Assembly (NCBI GenBank): GCA_028673005.1
Contig: CM054116.1
Span: 18,857,840-18,921,839 of the forward strand
Length of the DNA stretch: 64,000 bases
Source: Tanypteryx hageni
Lineage: Eukaryota; Arthropoda; Insecta; Odonata; Petaluridae
Direction: 5' to 3'
The notes under the pieces were generated by a model, which saw nothing but the letters and a program-made list of their open reading frames with translations, searched no databases and was not told the origin of the DNA. Made by a program: the position numbers and the translations under genes. Below, one piece after another: positions 1 to 12,960 of this stretch. Positions within the stretch are counted from its first letter, which is position 1. Every line of letters begins with the position of its first letter.

Positions 1-879
1 GCTGCGAGGTGGGATATTGGCGAAAAAAAATTTTTCGGGGATGGGTGGGCGGGCGGGCGGTGGGTGTGAGATTGATTGATTGCAAATGTTTTATTGTTTG
101 GGGAAATTCGTTCCATAGTCTGCAAGCGGTAATAATGATGGAACGCTGAAAATTACTGTCTTGTGATGAGGAATAAGGAGTTTATGCCTCCCTCTGGTAT
201 TACGGTTATGTACAGTGTCTAAACTCCTGAATTCCGTGGAAAGATAATGTGGATTGTTATAAGTAAGTAATTGGTATAGTAAGGAAAGCAATGGAACCGT
301 CTTCGGGACTTCAAATTTAACCAGTTTAGCTTCACGAGTGAATCAGAAATGTGGTTAGGGATTAGGTATAGTTGAATTTGCTATGTAGGCCAGGGGTCGG
401 GAAGCTGAGGCTTCTGAGCCACATGCCTCTCTTTCATGACTTTCGTGCAGCTCCCTGCATTAAATCTCTCAATTAACCCATTATTCCCCAAAACGTTTTT
501 TTTTGCGTATTTTATGAAATTTTTGTATTACTATACATGAAATTGCCTTCTTTGGTAGCTTTTTCTTTTAAGTACTAAATGTACAAATTAATTCAACTAT
601 TCTTGTTTTGTACACCTTCAAACATGTATATTTTTTTAAACTGCGAACTTGCGAAAAAAAGAATTTGCGTCAAAAATCTATTAATTTCAAATAGCAAAAT
701 TTCAATAAATACAATTTTTCATTCCAGAATAGTTCATATTATAGACCACTTAGCATACACTTCTACTTTAGTTTAACTAATTTTATGATGCCTGTTACAT
801 AGCTTTTAATTTTACAAAAAAGGAAATTAAACAATTTTAATTCTAGCACATGTAATTATTTCATATAAAAAACTTAGGG

Positions 880-1162
880 TAGTGGTTCCCAAACTGTGTG
901 CCGCAGTAGATTTTTATGGGTGCCGCAAAAAAACTTTGTTTAGTACATAAATGAATCAAGGATTTTCATGTGTTGGTGAGTAATTGGGCATTGAATTTTT
1001 TCTAATACATTGATTAAGTGGTAGATACAATGAATGGATGTGTCCAAAGATTGTAACACCCGTATCTAAAAATATAAAAAGCTTGTTACAAGGCTGGTGA
1101 GACGCGAAAACCTCTTTACCTTAGAAAGTATGCCGCAACTTAAAAACGCTTGGGAACTACTG
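880..1162. mobile_element. hAT-type MITE, 283 bp, with 8-bp target duplication
   Basis: The left end TAGTGGTTCCCAAACTGTG and the inverted right end (CAGTAGTTCCCAAGCG) are terminal inverted repeats of the CAGTGGTTCCCAAAC type known from hAT elements. The flanks ACTTAGGG (872-879) and ATTTAGGG (1163-1170) are an 8-bp target duplication with one mismatch. It has no coding capacity. Confidence 0.75.
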
Positions 1163-1700
1163 ATTTAGGGTGTCGAGGAACATAGCACTCTTTACAAATA
1201 AATATTGTCCTCTTGGAACAATGTTTACAATGGCGAAAGCGTGTTGATCCCTTGGTAATTACTTGGTCTCTGACATCGCGTTTGATTGAATCCAGTCCGA
1301 GCGAAATAGATGCGCGTGGATCTCTCCCAGCGGTCTCTGAGCCATAACGTCGCAAAAGGAACTAAACACATTCCCTACGAAAATCTAAAATGGAATATTG
1401 TTATTCAATTAACTTCTATAAACATACCACCCTTCTTCGCAGGAAACATAGACTGCCCACCCAATAAAAGAACACCACCACTTTTTCGTTCAATTAGTTG
1501 ATCTGTACTGCGCAACGTATTGATCATTCACATCAACCCCACACTTATTTAAATAATACTGCTAAAGTAGTGAAAGGTATAGGTACGGTTGTATTCAATT
1601 TCTTGGCTACTGAATAGCGCCTAACATTTTTTAAGAAAGAAAACAAAGTTTTGTAAATAAGAAAAATTGGCAAAATATGTGATTAGTATACCTAAAAGGG

Positions 1701-2110
1701 AAATCTTATCTGCCCAGTGGCAACATTTGTTGCCACCTTAGTTTGCTGTCCAACTACGGTGGTGAAAAAAAATATTTCTAGATCGTTATTTTTTCATGTT
1801 AACTCTTACACAATGTAGAATTTACAAATAGAAGGAGAGAGAGAGAGATTATAATAAAACATTTACGGAAATTATATTCTACTTAGGGTAGAAAGATGAC
1901 AAGAGGCCAATAGAAATGGACGAACATAAAGAAACATTTGAAATTTTTGTTTAAACGGTATGGAAACAAAAATAACGCGGGCATTGAATATTTATTATAG
2001 AATAAATTGAGATTATAAAAAATATAACTACATTTTCAGGTCGCTCTAATGAAAAGAAGAATAATTCTAAATTGCTTGGTAACAAATGTTGCCTCTGGAC
2101 AGATATGGGT
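1701..2110. mobile_element. Short element with about 32-bp inverted ends (MITE-like)
   Basis: The left arm around GGCAACATTTGTTGCCA (1719-1735) and the right arm around TGGTAACAAATGTTGCC (2076-2092) are inverted over about 32 bp with several mismatches, sharing a TATCTG-CCAG core outside them. The right end reads ATATGGG followed by TTAA, which would suit a piggyBac-type insertion, but the left side lacks a matching TTAA. No ORF. Copies lie near 22610-23019 and 43517-43925. Confidence 0.45.
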
Positions 2111-2900
2111 TAAAACTAAAACTAAATTGGCTTCGTTAATAATCTTAATAAAAATTGCGGAAAAATAAAAAGATGGGCCTATTATTAGAAGAACCGTTTT
2201 TTTAACAGTTATAGTCGCAAAACGTGAAACGACGGCAAGACTAATGGGGGATGGGGTGGATGATCGCCCCCTTCATCCCCCGTGGATCCGCCAATAAACG
2301 CTGCTCTTCTTATGTTACGCGTTATTCATTACTTGAAAAAGTGTCTCTTCTCGTGAGAAAGGTTGCCGACGTCTGTCCTAGGCGGCCGCCTAGATCGCCT
2401 GGCCCTATATTCGCCCCTGCCCGTCAGCATTATTATATCCGATTAAAGCACTTCTAATACGGTTTTTTGTATCTACTATGTCATTCAACCATTATCTATA
2501 ATATACTGCCGTGGTTTCGCCATGCCGTCTGCCCCTCTGTCTGTCTGTCGGTCGGTCTGTTCGCTGTTCTAGAGCCCAAACGCGTACATAAAATCGTATC
2601 ATATCTCGTATTTGGGCAATATATAATCTTTTGCAGGCCCCATTTTCAGAAAAGTGACATTGCACAAACATAAATGGTAGTTTATTCATCACGATTTTTA
2701 GAAACATTTTATTTACTCAGAAATGGCTGGAGGGAATTTTATTAAAATATATCCAATTGTAGATCCTGATGTCACAATTAATACTGCTTAATCCATATGA
2801 CTCTTACAGTCACTATATGCCTTCCAGTGACATTACAATCTACGCTAAGCGACCTTACCTAAGCCGTATGACGCCACGCCTTCGCCGAGAACCACTCAAA

Positions 2901-3184
2901 ATCTTACTACAGCATTACGGTTAAACTAAATCGAATGATATCTGAAATTAGTTGATGATATCATTCATAAAAGACATTCTGAAGACATGAACGATATTTC
3001 GCAACAATTAAGGGTACTTTATTTTCGATATTTTAAAACAAAATCTTACTATAGCCTTACGGTTAAACTAAATCGAATTGTATCTCATATTAGTGGATAA
3101 TGTCGTTCATAAAAGACATTCTGAAGAGATGAACTATATTGCGCAACAAATAAGTGTACTTTTTTGTAGGATATTTTTAAAGAT
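2901..3184. repeat. 142-bp direct tandem duplication
   Basis: The stretch starting ATCTTACTACAGC at 2901 recurs at 3043 (ATCTTACTATAGC) with the same order of landmarks (TACGGTTAAACTAAATCGAA, CATAAAAGACATTCTGAAGA). The two units have diverged by several percent, so the event predates the 20.9-kb duplication. It is present in unit 2 at about 23810-24093; in unit 3 the second unit is cut by the 508-bp deletion. Confidence 0.8.
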
Positions 3185-3580
3185 TTACTCAACAATTGCT
3201 ACAAGGATTTCGATTACATCCACCTTATCGTACAGTCTTGTGTCACAAATAATACTAACGAAGCCATATATCCCAAAAAATACTAAATATCGAACGGTGG
3301 CATTAAAATATACGCTAAACCATGCTTAACATTGATTTATGAGCGATTTTCTTTTATATGCGTACTCAGTGGACCAAACGTATATGCGTATATGAGAAAT
3401 TTTGTGCAATGTTTATTGCGTCGTTTTTTTTATGAGTTGGCACGAAGGCCTTAAAAGAAAAATCTTCGATGAACGTTAAAAGAAGCTGAATTTCTAAGCT
3501 GTAGAATTTAATAAAAGATCTTTTATATCGAGGGAGATACTCATTTATTTTCTCTCTCTATCTCTGTCTTTCCTGTTCAG

Positions 3581-3808
3581 GTGGAGGTCCTGAGCGTTTC
3601 TCCGGCGGTAGGCGAAGCTGATGCGGAGGAGGAGGTGGGCGGAGGGGGAGAGGGGGTGGCGGCCATAAACGCCGCCAACTCGAGCGCCGCGGCGAAGGGC
3701 GACGCGGGGGAAGGGGAGGGCGTGGAGGTTTCACAGCCTCCCGCATCGGCGTCCAGCGTTGCGGACTTATTGGAATATCTACTTGATCTGGTAGATCTGG
3801 TAGAATGA
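3581..3808 (+). CDS. Last exon of an upstream copy of the tandem membrane-protein gene (copy A)
   Basis: The exon follows a strong acceptor, a pyrimidine-rich stretch ending TTCCTGTTCAG at 3580. It opens in phase 0 and runs 75 codons to TGA at 3806. The product is a low-complexity tail rich in Glu, Ala and Gly that ends in a leucine/acid stretch (DLLEYLLDLVDLVE here). The other exons of this copy would lie left of the window. It differs from copy B (24490-24717) at three residues. The region is GC-rich compared with its surroundings, as is usual for a real exon here. The family is unknown to me. Confidence 0.55.
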   Translation: MEVLSVSPAVGEADAEEEVGGGGEGVAAINAANSSAAAKGDAGEGEGVEVSQPPASASSVADLLEYLLDLVDLVE

Positions 3809-3992
3809 GCCTACCATCTGGTAAGCGAATATTCTATCTAATGGTATATTAGAATTTCTGGCGATATCAATAAAAATTTGATAGATTTTCTAGAAGTTTT
3901 TAAAAGTTGCCCTTTTTCTACGCACCATAAAAAATTATATACAGATTTTCGTATATTTTTAAGCAATACAACTTTAATATCAAATAACCTGT

Positions 3993-4795
3993 AGTCAGGC
4001 CACCAGTGAGACTCAGAGAGGTCCGAGCCACATCCAGATTTTGAGGCCCCTCGCCGTAATAAATATAAAAATGTTAGGCATTATGTAACCCACTTTGGTG
4101 GTCAGGGTTCGCTGAAAGGTTACAGCGGATTACACTGGGGGTAGGAGCGTCAAGCTTGCACTATGTAGCACTCGTTCGTAAAATCTTCTGACCTCCTAAA
4201 GAAAAGATATGATCCGAAAAAATATATTGGTGACAGTGCTTTCCACCCAGACAAGAATGCAGAGCACATTGAAATCGCTCCCTAGAGAAATTCTTTTAAA
4301 AAGTAAGTGCAAAATGAAAAATTCTCTGCGTTAAGTAAGAGGAGTGAGGAGGATCTGATTGAGGGTTTATACCGTTTAGCCAAAACTGGGGAAGTTGTGA
4401 CACATAATTCTTGGATGTCCTGCAAATGGTATAATCGCATTGTACATTTGTTTTTGGCGTGTCCTTTTCTACATTCATTATTGATATTTCGATGTATAAA
4501 AAGATTAATAAATACATTTACCTATAAGCTAATAAAATATTTGAATAATTTTTATTTATGATATGCTTTTCTAGCTTTTGTTTATGTAAATTTATTAATT
4601 ATCGATTAAAAATCAAATTGTAAGTTACGTTCGATGTCACTTCATCTTTTCTGAATGGAAGAAGAACAAGGGCCCTCTTTTCGACAAGCCCCCCAGATAG
4701 TGCCTGTGCATAATTCCATCTCTGAAAAACTGCCAAAATTTGAGGGGCCCTTAAGCTTGAGGCCAAATGCCCCCCCCCACACATTTTCATAGGGC
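3993..4795. mobile_element. Degraded hAT-like element downstream of the gene's last exon
   Basis: The outer parts carry inverted GAGGCCCC/GGGGCCC-type subterminal repeats (around 4039-4054 and 4739-4752), and the right edge reads as an inverted CAGGCCCTATGAAAATG, a style common at hAT termini. No usable transposase frame remains. Copies: about 24902-25702 and 45300-46135. A piece of this family was copied into 45834-45942. Confidence 0.35.
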
Positions 4796-5693
4796 CTGCC
4801 TATAGTTATTTTGCACCAGATAACCTTACACGACCGATATAGCTTATGTAATGGCGACCATAAGAAATTTAGTTTAAATCACGTCTGTGTTTTTTATAAC
4901 ATTCCATTCTATATAAATACCAAATTAAGGTAATTAACAAATTGTTATAATATCAATTGTGAAATTTTTGTATAACATAAATTACTCATGGAAAAATAGC
5001 TAAGTGAAGCTATATTCTACTTACGTACATACATACTTAAGATATATATCAGTAATATAATTTTTGTATTTTTGTATTACGCTGTATCACATTGACAGTG
5101 TGTAATTACTCCAACCTACAGAAATGTAGACTTGTTTGGTAAAACGATCCTCAGATCAATTTATGGCCTGCATAGAACCTGAGCAACATGTATATGAAGA
5201 TATAGCTTTCATTTTATAATAATGTCATGATAGTAAGACATTAATTTTTATAATCTAAATAATCTATTATGAAACAATGTCATTTTTTTAGATTTTAAAC
5301 ATTTCATAATTTCCATTTAGCATTATCGGTTATAATAATAATAATAATTTTAATAACACTGTAGGTCTCAAATAGTCATGGAGCAGGTACATAACAGCAA
5401 TAGTACATTGCTACAGAATAAATCAGTTCATGAACTTAGAAATTCTTGAACACTATAAAAATTATTATTTAACAATCAACATTTGAATCTTTTCTAATGA
5501 TAGGAATACTTGAATAACATTTAACATTACAAGGTAACATGTTATAAGGCACTGAGGTGGCATTGTTGATAGACTATAATCCTTGATATGAACATCATCT
5601 TTGTGTCCTGTATTATAATTGTAAAGCTTCTGATTAGATTGGAACAGTGAAGAGTTTTGTTTTACAAATATACAACAATTTAAAAAATACATA

Positions 5694-5698
<5 letters not shown>

Positions 5699-5770
<72 letters not shown>
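5699..5770. repeat. TA microsatellite, about 36 copies
   Basis: Uninterrupted AT dinucleotides. The unit 2 copy (26607-26674) is about two repeats shorter, a typical fast-changing marker between the tandem units. Confidence 0.95.
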
Positions 5771-5778
<8 letters not shown>

Positions 5779-5799
5779 GTATGGGGTATTGTGATTATG

Positions 5800-8700
5800 C
5801 CTAAAGAAATATACAATGGTTTACCAGGAGAGCTTTAATGGCCGGCTTTTTTCAGGAAGAAGACTTTATTGGCATATTTATCATGACCCCAAAAGATTAT
5901 TCCATATGACAAATAAGAATGAATCTTTTCATTATATAATAATTTTAACATCTCAATATTGAAAATTTTGAATAATCTATGTAGCATAAAATTTCCAGTT
6001 GATAATTTTTACTTTCTCCAATGACAGTGCTCGAATGAAAGTCGGCAACGCTGGTCACCAAGACCTACGTGTCTCCCCGCCCTCAGAAGCTAACAAGTGG
6101 CTCTCATCATTGCGATGGACAGTGGGGCTGCTTTTTTAATAGATTCTTTATTTAAGGAGCTGAATAAGGTAAAATTATCACTCAACTATATTAGAGAACA
6201 TCATTACGATAATAATGAATCAAACATGTTGGGGAGTAAATCAGGATAGGAATAATAAACACAAGAGGATTTATATTCCCAGTACAGCTCATTCATTAAG
6301 TTTAGTTTTGAATGCCTGGGCAAAAATGTAGTACAAAGTGTTGCACTGCATATCTATACTATAGTAAATCTGCTTCTAACTTATGAGATATCATATAGGA
6401 GGATACTCTAGTTGGTAGCATGAACTAAGGCAGGTGGCATCTGGATGCGCAGAAGGCATGGAATGTCACTTGGTTTCCGTCACTCCTTCACTTGGCCATT
6501 CAGCATCAGTCTGTTACAGCAGCTTTTAGGGTGCTGTTTGTACATTTGCGGCATAATGTTCGTGTTTATTTACTTGTTTTACAATTGAGATTTAAACGGT
6601 GGTGTTCTAAAATTGAGAGCGAAGGAAGTAAGCACAATGTTTTGCACAAACAAGCAAGATAAATCATACATAAAGTGTATCGGTACTCGGGACCAGCGGA
6701 ACAGGGTTGCGAAACAGGCAACTGCCTAGGGTGCCAAAGATTGAGAGGCGGAATGAAGAGTCAATGATTTGATTTCACAGCACTGTATATGTGTGTGTCT
6801 GTATTCTTTTCTTTAAGTAATGTATACTTATCATTCATCTTTGATTGATTCATTTTGCTATATTTTTTACATGCATTTGTGTTGTATAAACCTTTATATT
6901 CAAAATGATTTCAATTCCTCTTCAATGCTGTGCACTACCCCAATCCTAAAAGTATAAGAAGAACTAGCGGTCTGAAGATGTTGGCGTACCAACTAAAATA
7001 TGCGCCTAAAGTTATGATTTGCTTAATCTCTTGCTAAAAAATTATCATCTTAATGCCCATTTTTACCACTGTTACTAACCATAAAGCTTTTTAATGTGGA
7101 AAGATATTGTTTTTAGTAATTATGAAAAAATATTTAATAATAAAAACAAGCTTTAATTAATATTATATTTAAGTAATACCGGTGCTTATAGACATCATTG
7201 TGTAATTACTAATAAAAGTAATTTTCAACTGTTAGATTTTAAGTCACATTTATATTGGAGTAGAGTGCCAAAAAATTGTTTGCCAAGAGTGCCAAACTGT
7301 CAGTAGTACAAAAACGAGATGGAGCATGCAGATGATTCAACACGTACAGCAGGTTACAATGTTGCCAGTTGTCAAGAGCAAACAGCGAGCGCCTGTGGCA
7401 TATCATGCATCATGCATTGCTTTCTGAGCAAAAGCTTATGCAGGCTGCCGGTTTGGCAGCAATGTAACGTGTATTTCTCTCTCTCACTCTGCGCAGTAAT
7501 GTTGACTCACCTGCCTTTGTCGTGCTATAAACTATATTAGGGGGATACTAATGTTTAGGCACTTTCAGATGAGCTGGAGACACGACGATATTATGTGTGT
7601 AGGACCTTGTGCATAACTGCCTAGACAAATCAAAAACCTCATAAATGTCAAATAATGCAGCTGCTATAAAATTACATAGAAGTCTAAACAAATATTTAAG
7701 GTATATGTATTTCTGATTGTGCTACAAAATACAAGCTGACGGGTTTGTAAATGTGGAAGTGTTGATGTATTGCAGCATTTTTGTGTTCCGAATCTCCCAG
7801 CAGAACAGGAAAAATTATTTCTGATCAATTAATTGAAAATATTGCTTGATGAGATAAAAGGATGGAAAAAATCATTTAATGGGTGGTGACAGACTTTCAA
7901 AATTTATTATCTCTTTATCCATTCATTTCAGTGAACAGTTTTCTCACGATGCCAACAAAAGACAAGATATTAAGGGGATTAACTTAACTGTAAATGTGAA
8001 GGCCATAGCTATTTACAAGCCCTCATTATTCTGCAGTAGAACAGTTTGAATGTGTAACGTTCCTTAATTTCCAGAGCAGATCTGTGATAAATGCATAAAA
8101 ATGATGCTATCAAATAGTCAAGCAGTGGACTTGAAATTTCTTAATTATGAACGAAATGTGGGCGTGTATTATTGGCTAATCAACCTCTTCTTGGATTATT
8201 ATAGCCATAGCTCCTTCCACACTGAACACACTCACAGAGAAGGAGGGGATCCCAGTGAGGGCTCCTCAAACCACACAAACAGGAGGTCGGATCACCTTGG
8301 AAAAAATCCTACCTTCCCAGGATTCAGGCCTGCTGTGTTTTCTTTGGGGAACCATATTTCAAGTACTTTACTACTATTTTTTTAAATGTTTATGTTATTT
8401 TGTAATAGCCTTTTGTCTGTGAATTAATAAATAATAATAAATCTTTTATTGCAGGTTCAGAATGTCTCAATTAATTTTATAACAAAAACTTCATTGTTGA
8501 GGAGCAACAGCTAAGATATTATGATGAATTCTGCTTAAATAGAAGGGTAAAGGGGTAATCCATCACTGAAATATTAAACATTCAGGATGTACAGGGATGC
8601 TTGAACTCCAGGGAACTTCAATCTCCTACCTGAATCAATAATGCTAAGACCACAGAGGCCAACACGTTGTCTTTCAACTGGATATCCAGGACAATTGCAA

Positions 8701-10440
8701 GTCAACTTTTGAGAACCTGCTCTATATATGATTTCAAAGAATCTCCAAGCAGCCCAAGTGTTTGTGTTGCTGCTATGCTTGAACAAGTTTTGCTGAATTT
8801 ACTTATATCTTTTTGTTAAAAACTAAAAATTGTGTTTTTGGTAGCATGCAGTGCAGTCATTACCTAAGTTCTAGCCACCTGTGGTTCAGAAACATCAAGT
8901 GTGAAATGCCTCCATACTTGAGCTTACCTGGTCAGAGATGTGGATTATATTTAATGTGACTGAAAGACTGTGAAATGCGCTCATACTGTAAAAATAAATA
9001 AATAAAATATCCAATACCCTGTCTTTTATTCAATTTTACTGTTTCTTGAATGCTGATATTTGCTTTACCTGCTTCACACTAAGATTTAAATAGAATTAAG
9101 GATTTTGTAGCTTTTCACTATAATAAACGAGCTGTATACATTATCTGTCTTATGAAATTCCGCAGATAATTAAAAACTGGTTATGCAGGAGCATTTCCTC
9201 TTTTTAAGAATATAATTGTTTTTAGCATTCAGTGGTTTTTTATTGTTCGGTTTTACAATTCTTTTCAGATCTGAATAATTTGGATATTGAAACAGTGTTG
9301 TCTTTCCAAAACTTAAAATATCTGTAGAATCAGAAAGAAAAATCTGTAGAATTATCTGTTAAAGGAATATTTATGCTCAAATTTTGTTTTATATATGTAA
9401 ATTTAGGAAAAACTAAACACGGTTATTTTACTTGCTTTACTAAAGAAATAAATCAGTTTTTTATGATAATAATTATTTATTAATGGAAAAAGAAATACAT
9501 CTGTTAGGAATATATAATGCAACTAGGTATGGCAATAAAACTAAATGGCTCAACCCTAAATGAAAAATATGTAAATCGATAAAATATTTTTATGAATACA
9601 TATGATGAAAAAGGTAAATGAAAATTTTTAATTCCCTCTAATTTACTACAACGTGATTTAGGACTATACTTAACGATTATATTTCTCTCCTGCCTTGATC
9701 GATCTCTTTAACAGTGACTTTCTTGCATTAAAATTATAACGATATGCATTCTTTATGAATTGTTTTGTTAATATTAAACCTGCATTAAGGAGAATATCTA
9801 ACGTAAGACATTACTAAGGGTAAAGTGTTTACGATAGTCGCAGGTAGGTGTTGTAGTGATGGCAACAAAAAAAATAGTGCTTTACATATCTCAAACAAAA
9901 CATTGTATGGAAAATGTTTCAAACATAGGTTATTGAAAATGAAATTTCCTACAACTTTTATTCCAATACATATATACACTCATCAAATATTAAACCAAAT
10001 ATTTCAAAAGAATCTGATGTGGCCGCCACATTACTTTCTCCATGACTAATATTTCGAAAAATTACAAACAGTGGTTGTGGCAGCTAAAAAATATGGTTTT
10101 TAAAAATGTTTCGAACAAATGTTGTAGAATATTAAATTTCCTGCAGCATTTATATACCCTTACATATACCCATTGATATAAAATTTCCAAAATTTTGAGT
10201 TTATATTTATCAAAGCTTTCACTTTGTTCAAATCTAATACAACAAAGCATTTAATATTGAATTCACATACACATAACATTTAAAAGACAAAAGTAATCAA
10301 TTAAAATCATTTTTAACACTTAGAATATACCTAATCATACTTATAATTCAAAGTTTAGTATAAAAATTTAGGTCTGTGCGGGACCTTCTACTAGAAAGTG
10401 TAGTTAAATTGAGATGTGCTAGTATATCATTATAGGAAAT
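5800..10440. other. Intergenic part of unit 1 without recognised genes
   Basis: AT-rich sequence between the end of one gene copy and the next. Open frames such as 7319-7540 and 8101-8385 are short, lack supporting motifs and recur only because of the tandem duplication. The 9785-10250 stretch (AAATTTCCTACAAC-type and GGCAGCTAAAAAATATGG motifs) is a degenerate dispersed repeat with an inverted relative near 51680-51770. Unit 2 equivalent: about 26706-31346. Confidence 0.5.
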
Positions 10441-10462
10441 ATCGACCAGTGAAATTACCATT

Positions 10463-10655
10463 TTAAATGGCAATCGATCTCAGAAATTTCTGCTGGACTC
10501 GTTCCATCATGTGGGAGTCCATTTCATAATATGGGCTCCAATTGACTGAACAATACTCCAGCTGACTGCGGACACACAGCAGTGACAGCAAATAAATTAG
10601 TAAAATCAGTTGTATTCCTGCATATAAATCCAAGAGATTCGATTGCTGCATTTGA
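10463..10655 (-). pseudogene. LINE (jockey/CR1-like) reverse transcriptase C-terminal fragment
   Basis: The minus-strand frame reads SQLEYCSVNWSPYY followed by ERVQQKFLRSIA, the end of the reverse transcriptase region in jockey/CR1-like LINEs (usual form: R-LEY-S--WSPY then E--QR-FLR). Upstream coding sequence is interrupted at about 10660 by a Tigger-type end. It is probably the 3' part of the LINE whose endonuclease lies at 12067-12960. Unit 2 copy: 31370-31562. Confidence 0.6.
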
Positions 10656-10659
10656 AATA

Positions 10660-11608
10660 TAGTAGAAGCCCTCATAACTGACCTTCGCTTAACCGATTCG
10701 CTTGATTAACTGATGTTTTATGCCCCTATGTCTGAAAACTGAAATCCACAGTCGAGTGCAACATTTTACATAAAACGACTAGTTTAAAAGCGTTTAAACC
10801 ATTCCTTTCCTTACGCATGAATCTCACGAGTTGTTCTTTGTGCTAAAATGTTTCTCATTACATAGTAATCCAGTCTAGTACGCATCTGCTGTCAGTTGTC
10901 CCACATACTAGTAATGTTCATTGTTATTTTAGTTATGATATTTAATCAATATAAAATTATGTATATATATATTATATATTCATATTTATTTATAGGATAT
11001 GGGTGAGATAAGAAAGAGAGTGGTTGTTTCCATGAAAACTAAGCTTGATGCTCTGGAGAGAATTGATAGGGGTGTGTCAGTAAGACAAATTTCTGTGGAA
11101 TTAGGTGTTGGAGAGACAACTGTGAAAGACTGGGAATAAAAGCTTGAATCAAGAATGATTTTGCAGTCAGATTGCAACACAAGTGTCTTTATCTTCCCAT
11201 TCAACATTAAAGAAATCAAAATTGGAAATTTTAGAAGATGCATTATGGCTGTGGTTTATGCAAGATAGACATCATGGAATTTCAATCAGTGGACCCATAC
11301 CCAAGGAAAAGGACCTAACCCTAAATCAAAAAATTGGTCGTGCGCAGAAATTTACTGCAAGTAATGGATGGCTTGGACATTGGAAAAAACGTCATGGTAT
11401 CCATGTATTAATCATCACTGGAGAGAAGTTATCGTCTGATCAGCATGCTGCTCAAAAATTTCTGCAGGATTTAAGAGAGCTTATCGACCAAGATAAATCA
11501 GTTGTAGGACAACTCTGCAATATAGACGAAACAGGTCTAAATTACAAAATGTTACCAACAAAAACGATGGCCAAAAAGGATGAGCCTGCAGCATCAGGAT
11601 ACAAATAA
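10660..11608 (+). pseudogene. Tigger/pogo (Jerky/CENPB-like) transposase relic, unit 1
   Basis: The left end TAGTAGAAGCCCTCATAACT followed by CTTCGCTTAACCGATTCG resembles Tigger termini. Translation from ATG at 10999 gives a psq/CENPB-N helix-turn-helix (VVVSMKTKLDALERIDRGVS...VGETTVKDWE) that stops at TAA 11137. A shifted frame (11183-11608) continues with the CENPB DNA-binding region (LEILEDALWLWFMQDR, then GWLGHWKKRHG) and reaches the start of the DDE domain, CNIDETGLNYKMLP, whose D is the first catalytic residue. The rest of the DDE domain and the right terminus were not found. The frameshift and missing half make it dead. It has inserted into a LINE relic. Confidence 0.75.
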
Positions 11609-12066
11609 TCCAAAGAAAGACTCATGTAGCTGCCTGCAGCAATGCAGCTGGAACTCACAAATTGCCACATTTATTGTTGGTAAATCAAAAAATCCCAGAG
11701 ATTTTAAAAGTATAAATCGTTTGTCTTCACCAGTTTACTACCACTACTACTAATTGAGTCACACCACAAGAGTGTAGATTAACTGTGTGAGAATACTGGT
11801 ATTGTGGTATTATGTAACTTGGAGTAGGATATACACTGGAAAGATGTGCAGCAAAGAGATTAGCAAATTCCTGAAATGAACATAATTCCACAATCTACTT
11901 GTATTCGATGGAATGGAATCTTGAACACAACTAGTATAGAAGAGGTAACAAAGTTTTGACAATGAGTCCCATTTAGCATGAAAAGATGCAAAAGAATTGT
12001 AATCTACACCAGATCTACTTATTTTAAGCTTCTTGTGGGTTATTTTCTTATCATATATTAATGAAA

Positions 12067-12960
12067 TTAATTTTTACTAAACCAGTTGGGTAAGTGGGAT
12101 GATCCATTCTCATGTAAAATTTCAGGAACATACAGATTAATGGTATTATTTTCAAAATCATAAAAATAACAAACAGAATCATCTAATTGTTTTTCAGTCA
12201 ATATAAACCAATCTATAGAGATAAAGTAATCTATCATTGCAGAATATTTTCCTTTCCTAAAGTTGACAGTTTCAAAATTAATATCTACACGTGGGGATAC
12301 ACCTGCATGAAGTTCACACATAAGAGGAGGATGATAGGCATTACACGGCAAAAGTCACATCAACATCATACGCACTGTTCAATGAGCACTTTTTAATATC
12401 TTTTAAACACAAATCCAGAATCTCGCCATATTGCTTGGTAACTAAGTTTTTTGTACAAAATTCAGATATTGGCAGTGAGGTAAACTTCAGGAAAGAATGT
12501 TGACCAATTATTACCTGGCAAATTGAATCGCCAAACATAAGCGAATGGACGTCTGTACACAAATATGCAAGACGCTTTACTTCTTCGCGATATTTTTGGT
12601 ATATGCCTTGGTCAGATTTGGGAGGAATGTAAACACATCATTAAATAGTTTAAGAGATGGAGATGACACCATGAGAAAATTGTATCCAATGTTACACGAG
12701 GATGTAGCTTAAAGTTGATAAGATTTTAACATAAAATCAACACCAATTAGCACTCCACCTTCCCTTTTCTTAATACTTGTACAATCACCGCAATCAGTTC
12801 TCTAAATTTTATAAATAAAAAGTGCCTATTGGGAATCGCATATATCGCGTGTTAGCCAAGTCTCATAGAATAATATGATATCACACTCGATATTAACAGC
12901 TGAAATACGCATGTCCTTTAATTTTGTCCGCAAACCGCGGACATTCTGATAGTATGCGGA
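12067..12960 (-). pseudogene. LINE (jockey/CR1-like) endonuclease relic, unit 1
   Basis: Minus-strand frames read in order: YYQNVRGLRTKL...CDIILFYETWL (N-terminus of the AP endonuclease, with the conserved E-TWL), VYIPPKSDQGIYQKYREEV, then a following region with YHPPL...NFRKGKYSAMIDYF and PNWFSKN, the endonuclease-to-RT linker. Several frameshifts separate the pieces. The reverse transcriptase core is missing; its last part lies at 10463-10655 beyond the Tigger relic, so a deletion accompanied or followed the Tigger insertion. Confidence 0.65.

Noticed and set aside
388..460. CAGGGGTCGGGAAGC...GAGCCACATGCCTCTCTTT, like one end of a hAT element
   Set aside because: No matching inverted end or target duplication was found, so I could not delimit an element. 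A faintly similar stretch lies at 49038-49072.
3993..4795. Possibility of a CRISPR-like or phased short repeat
   Set aside because: The repeats are inverted hAT-type subterminal motifs, without regular spacers.
5465..5838. Frames encoding Tyr-Ile repeats
   Set aside because: These are translations of the TA microsatellite.
8101..8385. 94-codon plus-strand frame in the intergenic part of the unit
   Set aside because: No recognisable motif and no splice or Kozak support; its repetition at 29007 only reflects the tandem duplication.
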